In this document: in pieces, positions 32,425-41,183 of the stretch
Layout: each line of letters begins with the position of its first letter
How positions within the stretch are numbered: the stretch's first letter is position 1
Source: Caulobacter endophyticus
GTDB taxonomy: Bacteria > Pseudomonadota > Alphaproteobacteria > Caulobacterales > Caulobacteraceae
Assembly: GCF_029543245.1 (NCBI RefSeq)
Contig: NZ_JARQWV010000002.1
Span: 1 to 64,000, forward strand
Length of the DNA: 64,000 bases
Reading direction: 5' to 3'
Program-made: the position numbers and the translations under genes
Notes under the pieces: model-generated
What the model saw: the letters and a program-made list of their open reading frames with translations, nothing else
Databases searched by the model: none
Told to the model about the DNA's origin: nothing

Positions 32425-34407
32425 ATGATCGTCGAGTTCGGCGCCTTCGCGCTGGTTCTGGCCCTGGCCCTGTCGGTCGCCCAGACGGGCCTTTCCGCCG
32501 CCGGCGCGTGGCGGCGCTCGGGCGTGCTGGCCGGCGCCGGGCGCGGCGCGGCCCTGGGCGCCTTCGCGGCCCTGGCCTGCGCCTTCGCGGCCCTGATCTA
32601 CGCCTTCGTCGGCTCGGATTTCTCGGTGGCCAACGTGGCGGCCAACTCCCACACCGCCAAGCCGCTGCTCTACAAGGTGGCCGGCGCCTGGGGCAGCCAC
32701 GAGGGCTCGATGCTGCTGTGGTGTCTCGTCCTGACCGGCTACGGCGCGGCCGTGGCGGTGTTCGGCGAGCGCCTGCCGCCGCGCCTGCGGGCCTGGGCCG
32801 TGGCCGTGCAGGGCGCGCTGGGCGTGCTCTTCCTGGCCTACACCGTCTTCGCCTCGAACCCGCTGACCCGTCTGCCTGACCCGCCGGTAGAAGGCCGCTC
32901 GCTCAATCCGCTGCTGCAGGACTGGGCGCTGGCCGTGCATCCGCCGTTCCTCTACGCGGGCTATGTAGGCTTCTCGGTGGTGTTCTCGTTCGCGGTCGCC
33001 GCCCTGATCGAGGGCAAGGTCGACGCTGCCTTCGCCCGCTGGGTGCGGCCCTGGACCCTGGCGGCCTGGAGCCTGCTGACCGTCGGCATCACGCTGGGCG
33101 CCTTCTGGGCCTATTACGAGCTGGGCTGGGGCGGCTGGTGGTTCTGGGATCCGGTCGAGAACGCCAGCTTCATGCCCTGGCTGATCGGCGCGGCCTTGCT
33201 GCACTCGGCCATCGTGCTGGAAAAGCGCGGGGCCCTGCCGGGCTGGACGGTGTTTCTGGCGCTGGCGGCCTTCGGCTTTTCGATGCTGGGGGCCTTCCTG
33301 GTGCGCTCGGGCGTGCTGACCAGCGTGCACGCCTTCGCCGTCGATCCGACGCGCGGCGTGCTGCTGCTTAGCATCATGGGGATCGCGGCGGGTTTCGGCT
33401 TCCTGATGTTCGCCATCCGCGCGCCGAGCCTGAACGCCGGGGGGCTGTTCGCGCCGGTCAGCCGCGAGAGCGCCATCGTGCTCAACAACATCATCCTGTC
33501 GGCGGCGACGGCGACGGTGCTGCTGGGCACGCTGTACCCCCTCATCCGCGAGGCCATGGACGGCGAGGCCGTGTCGGTGGGCCCGCCGTTCTTCAACCTG
33601 ACCTTCACGCCGCTCTTGGTGCTGGCCCTGGCCATCCTGCCGGCCGGGCCGCTGCTGGCCTGGAAGCGCGGCGACGCGCGCCTCGTCATGCGCCGGCTGT
33701 GGCTGGCCCTGCTGATCGCGGCGATCCTGGGCCTTGTCGCCTACGCCGTGGTCACGCCGCGCAAGGCGCTGGCGAGCCTGGGCCTGGTTCTGGGCTTCTG
33801 GCTGATCGGGGGCGCGCTGGCCGAGTTGGCCGAGCGGACCAAGGCCTTCCGCGCCCCCTGGGCCGAGGTGCGCCGCCGGGCCGGCGGCCTGCCGCGCGGG
33901 GCCTGGGGCACGACCATCGCCCATGCCGGCCTTGGCCTCTTCGTGCTGGGCGCCTGCTTCGAGACCGCCTGGAAGGTTGAGAGCGCCCAGGCCCTGTCGG
34001 TCGGCGGCAGGATCGAGCTGGGCGGTTACGTGCTGACCCTCACCGACGTCGGCACGCTGGAAGGTCCCAACTACCTGGCCGAACGCGGGATCGTGCGGGT
34101 CGAGAAGCAGGGCGGTGGGCTGGTCTGCACGGCCCAGCCCGAGCGGCGGTTCTTCCCCACCGGCGGCCAGACGACCTCTGAGGTGGCGCTGTGCCCGCGT
34201 GGCCTGGACGACCTCTACGTGGTCATCGGCGAGCGCCGGGCGGGCGCGAACGGCCAGCCGGCCTGGCTGGTGCGGGCCTATGTCAATCCGTGGGTGCGGC
34301 TGATCTTCCTGGGGCCGCTGGTGATGGCGCTGGGCGGGGCGATCTCGCTGTCGGACCGGCGGCTGCGCATGGGCGTCGCCCGGAAAGCCAAGGGAGCGCA
34401 GGCGTGA
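32425..34407 (+). CDS. ccmF: Cytochrome c heme lyase subunit CcmF
   Basis: 660 aa polytopic membrane protein with around 15 spans. The heme-handling WWD motif is GWGGWWFWDPVENASFMPW, and the flanking conserved segments HEGSMLLWCLVLTGYGA and AVHPPFLYAGYVGFSV carry the expected histidines. It ligates heme to apocytochrome c together with CcmH. The C-terminal periplasmic domain (GGRIELGGYVLTLTDV onwards) is present. ccmH follows with a 4-nt overlap. Confidence 0.96.
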   Translation: MIVEFGAFALVLALALSVAQTGLSAAGAWRRSGVLAGAGRGAALGAFAALACAFAALIYAFVGSDFSVANVAANSHTAKPLLYKVAGAWGSHEGSMLLWCLVLTGYGAAVAVFGERLPPRLRAWAVAVQGALGVLFLAYTVFASNPLTRLPDPPVEGRSLNPLLQDWALAVHPPFLYAGYVGFSVVFSFAVAALIEGKVDAAFARWVRPWTLAAWSLLTVGITLGAFWAYYELGWGGWWFWDPVENASFMPWLIGAALLHSAIVLEKRGALPGWTVFLALAAFGFSMLGAFLVRSGVLTSVHAFAVDPTRGVLLLSIMGIAAGFGFLMFAIRAPSLNAGGLFAPVSRESAIVLNNIILSAATATVLLGTLYPLIREAMDGEAVSVGPPFFNLTFTPLLVLALAILPAGPLLAWKRGDARLVMRRLWLALLIAAILGLVAYAVVTPRKALASLGLVLGFWLIGGALAELAERTKAFRAPWAEVRRRAGGLPRGAWGTTIAHAGLGLFVLGACFETAWKVESAQALSVGGRIELGGYVLTLTDVGTLEGPNYLAERGIVRVEKQGGGLVCTAQPERRFFPTGGQTTSEVALCPRGLDDLYVVIGERRAGANGQPAWLVRAYVNPWVRLIFLGPLVMALGGAISLSDRRLRMGVARKAKGAQA

Positions 34408-34877
34408 AGGCTTTCCGCACCCTCGCCGTCGCCCTCGCGGCCATCGCCTGCATGGGCGCCGCGTCGGATCCTTCCGAACGCTTGCCAGATCCCGCCCAGG
34501 AGGCCAGGGCGCGCGATCTGTTCAAGGAAGTTCGGTGCCTGGTCTGCCAGAACGAGTCCATCGACGATTCCGAGGCGGCCCTGGCCCACGACCTGCGTCT
34601 TCTCGTACGCGACCAAGTGAAGCAGGGGCGGAGCGACGACGAGATCCGCGCGTTCCTGACGGAGCGCTATGGCGAGTTCGTGCTGCTGAAGCCGCCGTTC
34701 TCGGCCGGAAACGCGGTGCTGTGGCTTACGCCGCTGGCGGTTCTGCTGGCCGGCGGCGGGCTGATGGTCGCGCTGCTGCGGCGTCGGCGAAGCCCGGAAG
34801 CGGCGCCGGAAGCGCTGTCGGCGGAGGAAGAGGCGCGGCTGAAGGGGCTGCTTGGTGAAGCTCGCGGGGACGAATGA
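34404..34877 (+). CDS. ccmH: Cytochrome c maturation thiol-oxidoreductase CcmH (CcmL/CycL-like)
   Basis: 157 aa from GTG 34404. A signal peptide (ending about residue 20) is followed by the reductase domain with the LVCQNESIDDSEA form of the RCxxCQN motif, and by RYGEFVLLKPPF, then a C-terminal membrane span (VLWLTPLAVLLAGGGLMVALL). It keeps the apocytochrome CxxCH reduced. No CcmG gene lies in this block; it must be elsewhere, as is usual in the cycHJKL arrangement. Confidence 0.95.
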   Translation: MKAFRTLAVALAAIACMGAASDPSERLPDPAQEARARDLFKEVRCLVCQNESIDDSEAALAHDLRLLVRDQVKQGRSDDEIRAFLTERYGEFVLLKPPFSAGNAVLWLTPLAVLLAGGGLMVALLRRRRSPEAAPEALSAEEEARLKGLLGEARGDE

Positions 34878-34943
34878 CACGATTGCGCCCTGATGAGGCC
34901 GCAAGAAACGCCGTGAGCATGAAGGAAAGATAATCCTGGAACC

Positions 34944-34966
34944 GTTGCACGAATTGCTGGTGCAAC
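34944..34966. promoter_or_regulatory. Inverted repeat in degP upstream region
   Basis: GTTGCAC (34944-34950) and GTGCAAC (34960-34966) form a perfect 7-bp inverted repeat with a 9-base spacer, 55 bases before the degP ATG. A GGAACC element, similar to ECF/heat-type -35 boxes, immediately precedes it (34938-34943). It is a candidate stress-regulator or response-regulator site. Confidence 0.45.
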
Positions 34967-35020
34967 TAGGTTCTGTTCGAGAACCCGGCGCGGAGCGTCG
35001 TGGGTGAGGAAAGACGAAAG

Positions 35021-36598
35021 ATGGCTGCTCGGAAGTCAGGATTCATTGTTGGCGCCGTCGCGGGGGCCGGCGTTGCTTGCGCCGCCCTGGCGGGCGTGGG
35101 CATGCGCATGGGACCGGCCGGCGCGGCCGAGCAGGAGCCGTCGCTGGTGCGTGCTTCGGCGACCAGCGCCCCGATGTTCGCCCCGCCGCCCGGCGCGCCG
35201 CTGTCCTTCGCCGACATCTTCGAGAAGGTTTCGCCGGCCGTCGTGCAGATCGACGTGACCTCGAAGGCCGATCCGAAGGCCCGCCTGCGCATTCCGGGCC
35301 TGGAAGGCCTGCCGTTCGACATCGTGCCGCGCGGCCAGAAGCCGGGCGAGGAGGGCGAGGACGCCCAGGCCGCGCCCAAGCAGCAGTCCTCGGGCTCGGG
35401 CTTCTTCATCTCGGCCGACGGCTACATCGTCACCAACAACCACGTGGTGGCCGACGCCGACACCGACGGCATCAACGTCGTCATGAAGGACGGCCGCGAA
35501 CTGAAGGCCACCGTGGTCGGTCGTGACGAAAGCACCGACCTGGCGGTGATCAAGGTCACCGACCCGAAGGCCAAGGGTTCGGCTTTCCCGTTCGTGAACT
35601 TCGAGAACCAGGCCCGTCCGCGCGTCGGCGACTGGGTGATCACCATCGGCAACCCGTTCGGCCTGGGTGGCACGGCCACCGCGGGCATCATCTCGGCCTA
35701 TGGCCGTGACCTGGGCGACAACTCCTCGCAGTTCGTCGACTACATTCAGATCGACGCGCCCATCAACCGCGGCAATTCGGGCGGTCCGTCGTTCGACATC
35801 TACGGCCGGGTGATCGGCGTGAACACGGCGATCTTCTCGCCGACCGGCGGCTCGGTGGGCATCGGCTTCGCCATCCCGGCCGACGTGGCCGAGGCCACCG
35901 CCAAGCAACTGATCAACGGCGGCAAGGTCGTGCGCGGCTATATCGGCGCCCAGATCCAGCCGTTCACCAGCGAGATGGCCGAGGCCCAGGGCCTGGCCGG
36001 GACCAAGGGCGCCATCGTCGCCGACCTAGTGCCGGGCGGCCCCGCCCAGCGCGGCGGCCTGATGCCCGAAGACGTCGTCACCAGCGTCAACGGCGTGGAC
36101 ATCAAGAGCGGCTCGGAACTGACCCGCGAGGTGGCCAAGGCCCGTCCGGGCGAGGTCATCAAGCTGGCGGTCCTGCGCGGCGGCAAGCCCCGCACGGTCG
36201 AGATCCGTTCGGGCGTGCGCCCGACCGAGAAGGAACTGGCCGACAACGACAACGAGGACGGCGGCGACAAGTCCGCTCCGGCCAAGCCGGCGACCCCCAA
36301 GGCCGAGGCCCTGGGCATGAGCCTGGCGCCGCTGGATGATGCGGCCCGCAAGGCCAACGGCATCGACAGCGGCGTCAAGGGCCTGCTGATCGAGAACGTG
36401 AAGGCTTCGTCGGACGCCGGCGAGAAGGGCCTGCGCAAGGGCGACGTGATCAGCAGCATCAACGGCGAACCGGTCACCACGATCGGCGAGGTCAACACCG
36501 CCATCGAAGCCGCCAAGAAGCTGCAGCGTCCGAGCGTCAACCTGCGCATCATCCGCGCCGGCCGCCCGACCATCATCGCGATCAAGATCGCGCCGTAG
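35021..36598 (+). CDS. degP: DegP/HtrA-family periplasmic serine protease (Do-like)
   Basis: 525 aa from ATG 35021. An N-terminal signal/anchor is followed by the protease domain with catalytic His141 in TNNHVVAD, Asp173 in ESTDLAVIKV and Ser253 in NRGNSGGPSF. Two PDZ domains follow (GYIGAQIQPF to about residue 390, then GLLIENVKASSDAGEKGL to the end), separated by an acidic Lys/Pro/Asp-rich linker. It degrades or refolds damaged envelope proteins. A strong intrinsic terminator follows. The two-component system downstream may share its role in envelope stress, by inference from position. Confidence 0.95.
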   Translation: MAARKSGFIVGAVAGAGVACAALAGVGMRMGPAGAAEQEPSLVRASATSAPMFAPPPGAPLSFADIFEKVSPAVVQIDVTSKADPKARLRIPGLEGLPFDIVPRGQKPGEEGEDAQAAPKQQSSGSGFFISADGYIVTNNHVVADADTDGINVVMKDGRELKATVVGRDESTDLAVIKVTDPKAKGSAFPFVNFENQARPRVGDWVITIGNPFGLGGTATAGIISAYGRDLGDNSSQFVDYIQIDAPINRGNSGGPSFDIYGRVIGVNTAIFSPTGGSVGIGFAIPADVAEATAKQLINGGKVVRGYIGAQIQPFTSEMAEAQGLAGTKGAIVADLVPGGPAQRGGLMPEDVVTSVNGVDIKSGSELTREVAKARPGEVIKLAVLRGGKPRTVEIRSGVRPTEKELADNDNEDGGDKSAPAKPATPKAEALGMSLAPLDDAARKANGIDSGVKGLLIENVKASSDAGEKGLRKGDVISSINGEPVTTIGEVNTAIEAAKKLQRPSVNLRIIRAGRPTIIAIKIAP

Positions 36599-36624
36599 CG
36601 CCTCTTTAAGGTCGTGAAGGATCA

Positions 36625-36656
36625 GCCCCGCCTCGAGAAATCGAGGCGGGGCTTTT
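36625..36656 (+). terminator. Intrinsic terminator after degP
   Basis: A perfect 12-bp GC-rich stem (GCCCCGCCTCGA and its complement) with a GAAA tetraloop is followed directly by TTTT. It lies 26 bp after the degP stop and is the clearest terminator in the window. Confidence 0.95.
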
Positions 36657-36782
36657 CGTATGTGACCAAGGTTTAAGGTACGCTGCCTCGTAAAGCCGGT
36701 ATCCAGCCGGCTACTATCGCGCCGGTTGGTCGAATCGGGAGAACGTGGGTCGTTTCTCCATCGGCGCACGAGGGGTTGGCTG

Positions 36783-37454
36783 ATGCGTATTCTGATTATC
36801 GAAGACGATCTCGAGGCCGCCGGCGCCATGACCCACGGCCTGACCGAGGCCGGTTACGAGTGCGTGCATGCGCCGGACGGCGAGGCGGGCCTGGTCGAGG
36901 CCGGCAAGGGCGGTTTTGACGTGCTGATCGTCGACCGGATGATGCCCAAGAAGAACGGCGTCGAGGTGGTCTCGACCCTGCGCCGGGAAGGCGACCAGAC
37001 GCCGGTGCTGTTCCTGTCGGCCCTGGGCGAGGTGACCGACCGCGTCGACGGCCTGAAAGCCGGCGCCGACGACTATCTGGTCAAGCCCTACGCCTTCCCC
37101 GAACTGATCGCCCGCGTCGAGGCCCTGTCGCGCCGCCGCGAGACGGGCGCGGTCGCAACCACCCTCAAGGTGGGCGAACTGGAAATGAACCTCATCAACC
37201 GCACGGTCCATCGCCAGGGCAAGGAGATCGATCTCCAGCCGCGCGAGTTCCAGCTGCTGGAATTCATGATGCGCCACGCCGGCCAGTCGGTGACCCGCAC
37301 CATGCTGCTGGAGAAGGTGTGGGAATACCACTTCGACCCGCAGACCAACGTCATCGACGTGCACATCTCCCGCCTGCGGAGCAAGATCGACAAGGGCTTC
37401 GACCGGGCCATGCTGCAGACCGTGCGCGGGGCGGGCTACCGGCTCGATCCGTAG
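36783..37454 (+). CDS. OmpR-family response regulator
   Basis: 223 aa. Receiver domain MRILIIEDDLEAAGAM with phospho-acceptor Asp51 in VLIVDRMMPKKNG, LFLSALG and YLVKPYAF. The winged-helix output domain has LQPREFQLLEFMMRHAGQSV and NVIDVHISRLRSKID, ending GAGYRLDP. ATG 36783 is used; the upstream in-frame extension looks non-coding. Its likely kinase partner begins 580 bp later, after a two-gene toxin-antitoxin insertion. Confidence 0.93.
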   Translation: MRILIIEDDLEAAGAMTHGLTEAGYECVHAPDGEAGLVEAGKGGFDVLIVDRMMPKKNGVEVVSTLRREGDQTPVLFLSALGEVTDRVDGLKAGADDYLVKPYAFPELIARVEALSRRRETGAVATTLKVGELEMNLINRTVHRQGKEIDLQPREFQLLEFMMRHAGQSVTRTMLLEKVWEYHFDPQTNVIDVHISRLRSKIDKGFDRAMLQTVRGAGYRLDP

Positions 37455-37487
37455 GCGGCGTGCCTGACCCGTGTTAGGCTGAGCGCC

Positions 37488-37715
37488 ATGAACAAGCCGT
37501 CCAAGCCCATCCCGGACGACGAGGTCGGTGACGGCCGTGGCCCCATCCCCTCTGACGAGGAGGTGGAAGCCTGGCTCGTTCGCAACCGCGACGCCATCAA
37601 CGAGTCGCTGATCGAGGCGCGGCGCGAACTGGCCGAGGGGAAGGGCGCGATCTGGGACACGGACGAAATCCTGGGTGATCTGCGCGCCGAGTTTGAAAAG
37701 GCCCGCAAGGGCTAG
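37488..37715 (+). CDS. Type II antitoxin, ParD/CopG-like
   Basis: 75 aa, small and acidic. The C-terminal half reads AINESLIEARRELAEGKGAI followed by WDTDEILGDLRAEFEK, the toxin-wrapping tail pattern of ParD-like antitoxins. The N-terminus is Pro/Asp-rich (KPIPDDEVGDGRGPIP) rather than a clear ribbon-helix-helix, so DNA binding is uncertain. The stop TAG is immediately followed by the toxin ATG with no spacing. Confidence 0.75.
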   Translation: MNKPSKPIPDDEVGDGRGPIPSDEEVEAWLVRNRDAINESLIEARRELAEGKGAIWDTDEILGDLRAEFEKARKG

Positions 37716-38030
37716 ATGGCGCCGCCCCAGGTCGTTCGATCGGCGATGGCCCGAAGAGACCTGCGTGGTCTCTATGCGTGGATCGTCGATGATAGCGGAC
37801 TGGAGCGCGCCGAGACCGTCGTCGCGAGGATCGAAGCGGTCCTCAATCGTCTGGCCCGCCGTCCTCTCATGGGGCGTCTCCGCCAGGACTATGTCGGTGA
37901 TCCGCGATCGTTCTCGGTTCGACCCTGGCTGATCGTCTATGACCCTTTGCCCGATGAAGCTGGCATCCAGGTGCTCCGCATCCTCGACAGCCGCCAAGAC
38001 ATCGCCGCCCTGATGGGTAAGAAGAGTTAG
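37716..38030 (+). CDS. ParE/RelE-superfamily toxin
   Basis: 104 aa. The sequence has the ParE pattern: an N-terminal helix pair (MARRDLRGLYAWIVDDSGLE RAE), then IEAVLNRLARRPLMGRLRQD, a strand RPWLIVYDPL and the C-terminal VLRILDSRQDIAALM. ParE toxins poison DNA gyrase, RelE relatives cut mRNA; which applies here cannot be read. The gene ends 3 nt before the histidine kinase, so toxin and kinase are almost certainly on one transcript. Confidence 0.82.
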   Translation: MAPPQVVRSAMARRDLRGLYAWIVDDSGLERAETVVARIEAVLNRLARRPLMGRLRQDYVGDPRSFSVRPWLIVYDPLPDEAGIQVLRILDSRQDIAALMGKKS

Positions 38031-38033
38031 ACC

Positions 38034-39440
38034 ATGCGCCTGCCGCGCCTCGTGCGTTCCACGCCGTTCCGGCTGACCCTGCTGTTCCTGGCCCTGTTCG
38101 CGGCCGCGGCGACGGCGTTCCTTGGCTATATCTACATCGCCACCGCCGGTGAGGTGGACCGGCGCGCCGACGCCGAGATCACCCGCGAGATGGAGAGCCT
38201 GGAGGCGGCCTATCGCCAGGGCGGGGTCAACGCCCTGAACCAGACCCTGGTCGAGCGGGCCATCGGCGAACGCCCGTTCCTCTATTACTTCGCCGACAAG
38301 ACCGGCAAGCGGATCACCGGCTCGATCGAGGAGTCGCCGATCGACGACTTCACAGGCACGGGGCCGACCTGGCGCAGCTTCACCCTGACCGAGACCGATC
38401 TCGACGGCGCCGCCGTGCGGCGTTCGGCGCGGGGCGTGCAGGAGCGCCTGGCGGGTGGGGAGATCCTGTTCGTCGGCGCCGACGTCGCAGAGTCGCAAGG
38501 CTATGTGATGAAGATCGTCCGGGCCCTGTGGGGCGCGGGCGCGCTGGTGATCATACTGGGCCTGGCCGGCGGGGTGCTGATCAGCCGCAATGTCAGCCGC
38601 AGCATGCAGGGGCTGGTGGACGTGGTGAACGCCGTGCGCGGCGGCGACCTGCACGCCCGGGCCAAGATCCGCGGCGCCCGCGACGAGTACGACGAGCTGG
38701 CCGAGGGCCTGAACGACATGCTCGACCGCATCGAGCGACTTATGGGCGGTCTGCGCCACGCCGGCGACGCCATCGCTCACGATCTGCGCAGCCCCCTGAC
38801 CCGCCTTCGCGCCCGCATGGAGGTGGCCCTGATCGACGCCGAGAACGGCAAGGGCGACCCGGTGGCCGCGCTGGAGACGGCGCTGTCCGACGCCGACGGC
38901 GTGCTCAAGACCTTCAACGCCGTGCTGGCCATCGCCCGCCTGCAGGCCGCCGGCCAGGCGCCGGACCAGAAGACCTTCGAGGCCAGCGACCTGGCCACCG
39001 ACATGGCCGAGCTCTACGAGTTCTCGTGCGAGGACAAGGGGCTGGACTTCAAGGCCGAGATCACGCCGGCGCTCAGCTTGCGCGGCAACCGCGAGTTCAT
39101 CGCCCAGGCCCTGGCCAATCTGCTCGACAACGCCATCAAGTACACGCCCGAGGGCGGGGCGATCATGCTGCGGCTGCGCCGCCGCTCGTCGGGCGAGCTG
39201 GAGTTCTCGGTGACGGACACCGGCCCTGGCGTGCCCGAGGAGGACCGCGCCCGCGTGGTCCAGCGCTTCGTGCGCCTGGAGAACAGCCGCAGCGAGCCGG
39301 GCGCGGGTCTTGGCCTGTCGCTGGTGCAGGCCGTGGCCGCCTCGCATGGCGGCCGGCTGGAACTGGCCGAGGGGCCGGGCGAATACAACGGCATGGGTCC
39401 GGGCCTGCGCGTGGCCCTGGTGCTGCCGCGGGCCGAATAG
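38034..39440 (+). CDS. Sensor histidine kinase with HAMP domain
   Basis: 468 aa. Two membrane spans (about residues 12-36 and 165-183) flank a periplasmic region; HAMP follows with [20 protein letters not shown]. His249 lies in [15 protein letters not shown]. The ATPase domain has [26 protein letters not shown] and [18 protein letters not shown]. It is the probable partner of the regulator at 36783. ATG 38034 is 3 nt after the toxin stop. Confidence 0.92.
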   Translation: MRLPRLVRSTPFRLTLLFLALFAAAATAFLGYIYIATAGEVDRRADAEITREMESLEAAYRQGGVNALNQTLVERAIGERPFLYYFADKTGKRITGSIEESPIDDFTGTGPTWRSFTLTETDLDGAAVRRSARGVQERLAGGEILFVGADVAESQGYVMKIVRALWGAGALVIILGLAGGVLISRNVSRSMQGLVDVVNAVRGGDLHARAKIRGARDEYDELAEGLNDMLDRIERLMGGLRHAGDAIAHDLRSPLTRLRARMEVALIDAENGKGDPVAALETALSDADGVLKTFNAVLAIARLQAAGQAPDQKTFEASDLATDMAELYEFSCEDKGLDFKAEITPALSLRGNREFIAQALANLLDNAIKYTPEGGAIMLRLRRRSSGELEFSVTDTGPGVPEEDRARVVQRFVRLENSRSEPGAGLGLSLVQAVAASHGGRLELAEGPGEYNGMGPGLRVALVLPRAE

Positions 39441-39456
39441 GCGCGCGGGGCGGCGG

Positions 39457-39924
39457 TCAGGCGGCGGCTTGGCAGGCCGCCAGGGCCTCGACGGCGAGGT
39501 CGTCGACATAGGTGTTGGCGGAAGGTTCGGCCCAGGCCTTCAGGTCCTCGATCAGGGACGGATGGGCGCAGAGCGCGGCGGCCTCCAGCATGGCAGGCGC
39601 GACGGCTTCGGCCCGCAGGGCGGCCTGGACGAAGGGCAGGGCCAGGCTCGGATCGCGCATGGCCAGGCCAAGCACGCCCTCGGCCCGCACGACGTGGTGC
39701 TCGTCGTGGGCCGCCTGCAGCAGGGCGTCGCGGACGCCCGGCGTGTCGATCTCCTGTTGGCCCAGCAGCATGGTCGCCCAGTCGCGATTGGCAGCGTCGG
39801 GATCGCGCGTCAGCACGATCAGCCGCTCGAGGTTCCGCTCGGCGTCCGCCATGCCCGACAGAGGGACGCGCTCTTCGACGATGGCGTTCAGGAAGTCCGA
39901 CGGCGGCAGGTAGAGCGCTTGCAT
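39457..39924 (-). CDS. HEAT-repeat-like protein
   Basis: 155 aa from ATG 39924. Consecutive helix pairs resemble HEAT repeats: [20 protein letters not shown] then [20 protein letters not shown] and [20 protein letters not shown]. Such proteins are usually protein-protein adaptors. It has no signal peptide. It is convergent with the kinase gene (16 bp between stops) and divergent from the hydrolase. The specific role is unknown. Confidence 0.75.
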   Translation of the reverse strand: MQALYLPPSDFLNAIVEERVPLSGMADAERNLERLIVLTRDPDAANRDWATMLLGQQEIDTPGVRDALLQAAHDEHHVVRAEGVLGLAMRDPSLALPFVQAALRAEAVAPAMLEAAALCAHPSLIEDLKAWAEPSANTYVDDLAVEALAACQAAA

Positions 39925-40116
39925 CCGGCGATGATGGCGGCCGGGCGCGGAAACGGCAAACGCTCTTGCGCCTTCTCCTTCTCGCCGCACGTCCCGGCGC
40001 GTTCGTCCCAGCGACCGCGCGATACGTTCAAGCGCTTCGCCGCGCTCTGGGACACCTTGCACGGGCTCGGGGCCGCCATGAAACGCGCCCCGTTTGTTCG
40101 ATGCAGAGGGCGAGCG

Positions 40117-41088
40117 ATGACCACCCAACCTTCCGACGACGGCGCTTCGCGCCGGGACGTTCTCGCCGTCGGCCTCGGCCTGGCGGCCTTCGCGGTCGCG
40201 CCGACCTTCGCCGCGGCCTCGCCCGCGTCACCTACCCCAGGAGCCAAGACCATGAGCAGCGGTTTCGTCACGACCAAGGACGGCGTGCAGATCTACTACA
40301 AGGACTGGGGTCCCAAGACCGCCCAGCCGATCGTGTTCCACCACGGCTGGCCGCTGACGGCCGACGACTGGGACAACCAGATGATGTTCTTCTACGCCCA
40401 GGGCTTCCGGGTGATCGCCCATGACCGTCGCGGTCACGGCCGTTCGACCCAGACCGACACCGGCAACGAGATGGACACCTACGCCGCCGACGTCGCGGCC
40501 CTGACCGACCACCTCGACCTGAAGAACGCCATCCACGTGGGCCACTCGACCGGCGGCGGCGAGGTGATCCACTACGTCGCCCGCGCCAAGCCGGGCCGCG
40601 TGGCGAAAGCGGTGCTGATCGGCGCCGTGCCGCCGATCATGGTCAAGAGCGACAAGAACCCGGGCGGCCTGCCGATCGAGGTGTTCGACGGCTTCCGCGC
40701 CGCCACCGCCGCCAACCGCGCCCAGTTCTTCTACGATGTGCCGGCCGGCCCGTTCTACGGCTTCAACCGTCCGGGCGCGAAGGTCGACCAAGGCGTGATC
40801 TGGAACTGGTGGCGCCAGGGCATGACCGGCAGCGTCAAGGCCCACTATGACTGCATCAAGGCCTTCTCCGAGACCGACTTCACCGACGACCTCAAGAAGG
40901 TCGACGTGCCGGTGCTGGTGATGCACGGCGACGACGACCAGATCGTGCCGATCGCCGATTCCGCCCTGCTGTCGGCCAAGCTGGTCAAGAAGGGCGAGCT
41001 GAAGGTCTACAAGGGCCTGCCGCACGGCATGTGCACCACGCACCCGGAGATCATCAACCCGGACCTGCTGGCCTTCTGCAAGGCCTGA
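40117..41088 (+). CDS. Tat-exported alpha/beta hydrolase (non-heme chloroperoxidase/esterase type)
   Basis: 323 aa. The N-terminus carries a twin-arginine signal ([17 protein letters not shown]). The hydrolase domain starts [17 protein letters not shown], with the oxyanion region [14 protein letters not shown], nucleophile Ser144 in GHSTGGGE, the acid in [10 protein letters not shown] and the His in [11 protein letters not shown]. The family contains aryl esterases and cofactor-free haloperoxidases; the natural substrate is unknown. ATG 40117 is preferred over an ATG 39 bases upstream because the Tat motif then lies near the N-terminus. An intrinsic terminator follows. Confidence 0.88.
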   Translation: MTTQPSDDGASRRDVLAVGLGLAAFAVAPTFAAASPASPTPGAKTMSSGFVTTKDGVQIYYKDWGPKTAQPIVFHHGWPLTADDWDNQMMFFYAQGFRVIAHDRRGHGRSTQTDTGNEMDTYAADVAALTDHLDLKNAIHVGHSTGGGEVIHYVARAKPGRVAKAVLIGAVPPIMVKSDKNPGGLPIEVFDGFRAATAANRAQFFYDVPAGPFYGFNRPGAKVDQGVIWNWWRQGMTGSVKAHYDCIKAFSETDFTDDLKKVDVPVLVMHGDDDQIVPIADSALLSAKLVKKGELKVYKGLPHGMCTTHPEIINPDLLAFCKA

Positions 41089-41097
41089 CGAAAAAAG

Positions 41098-41125
41098 GGG
41101 CGGCCGCCGCGCGCGGCCGCCCTTT
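41098..41125 (+). terminator. Intrinsic terminator after the hydrolase gene
   Basis: GGGCGGCCGC (41098-41107) pairs perfectly with GCGGCCGCCC (41113-41122), followed by TTT. It is preceded by an A-run, so it may also work in the opposite direction. Confidence 0.85.
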
Positions 41126-41183
41126 CCACTTTCACGGTCACGCTCTAGCGTCCTCGCCTGTAACTCGAAGCGAGGCCGAGCGG

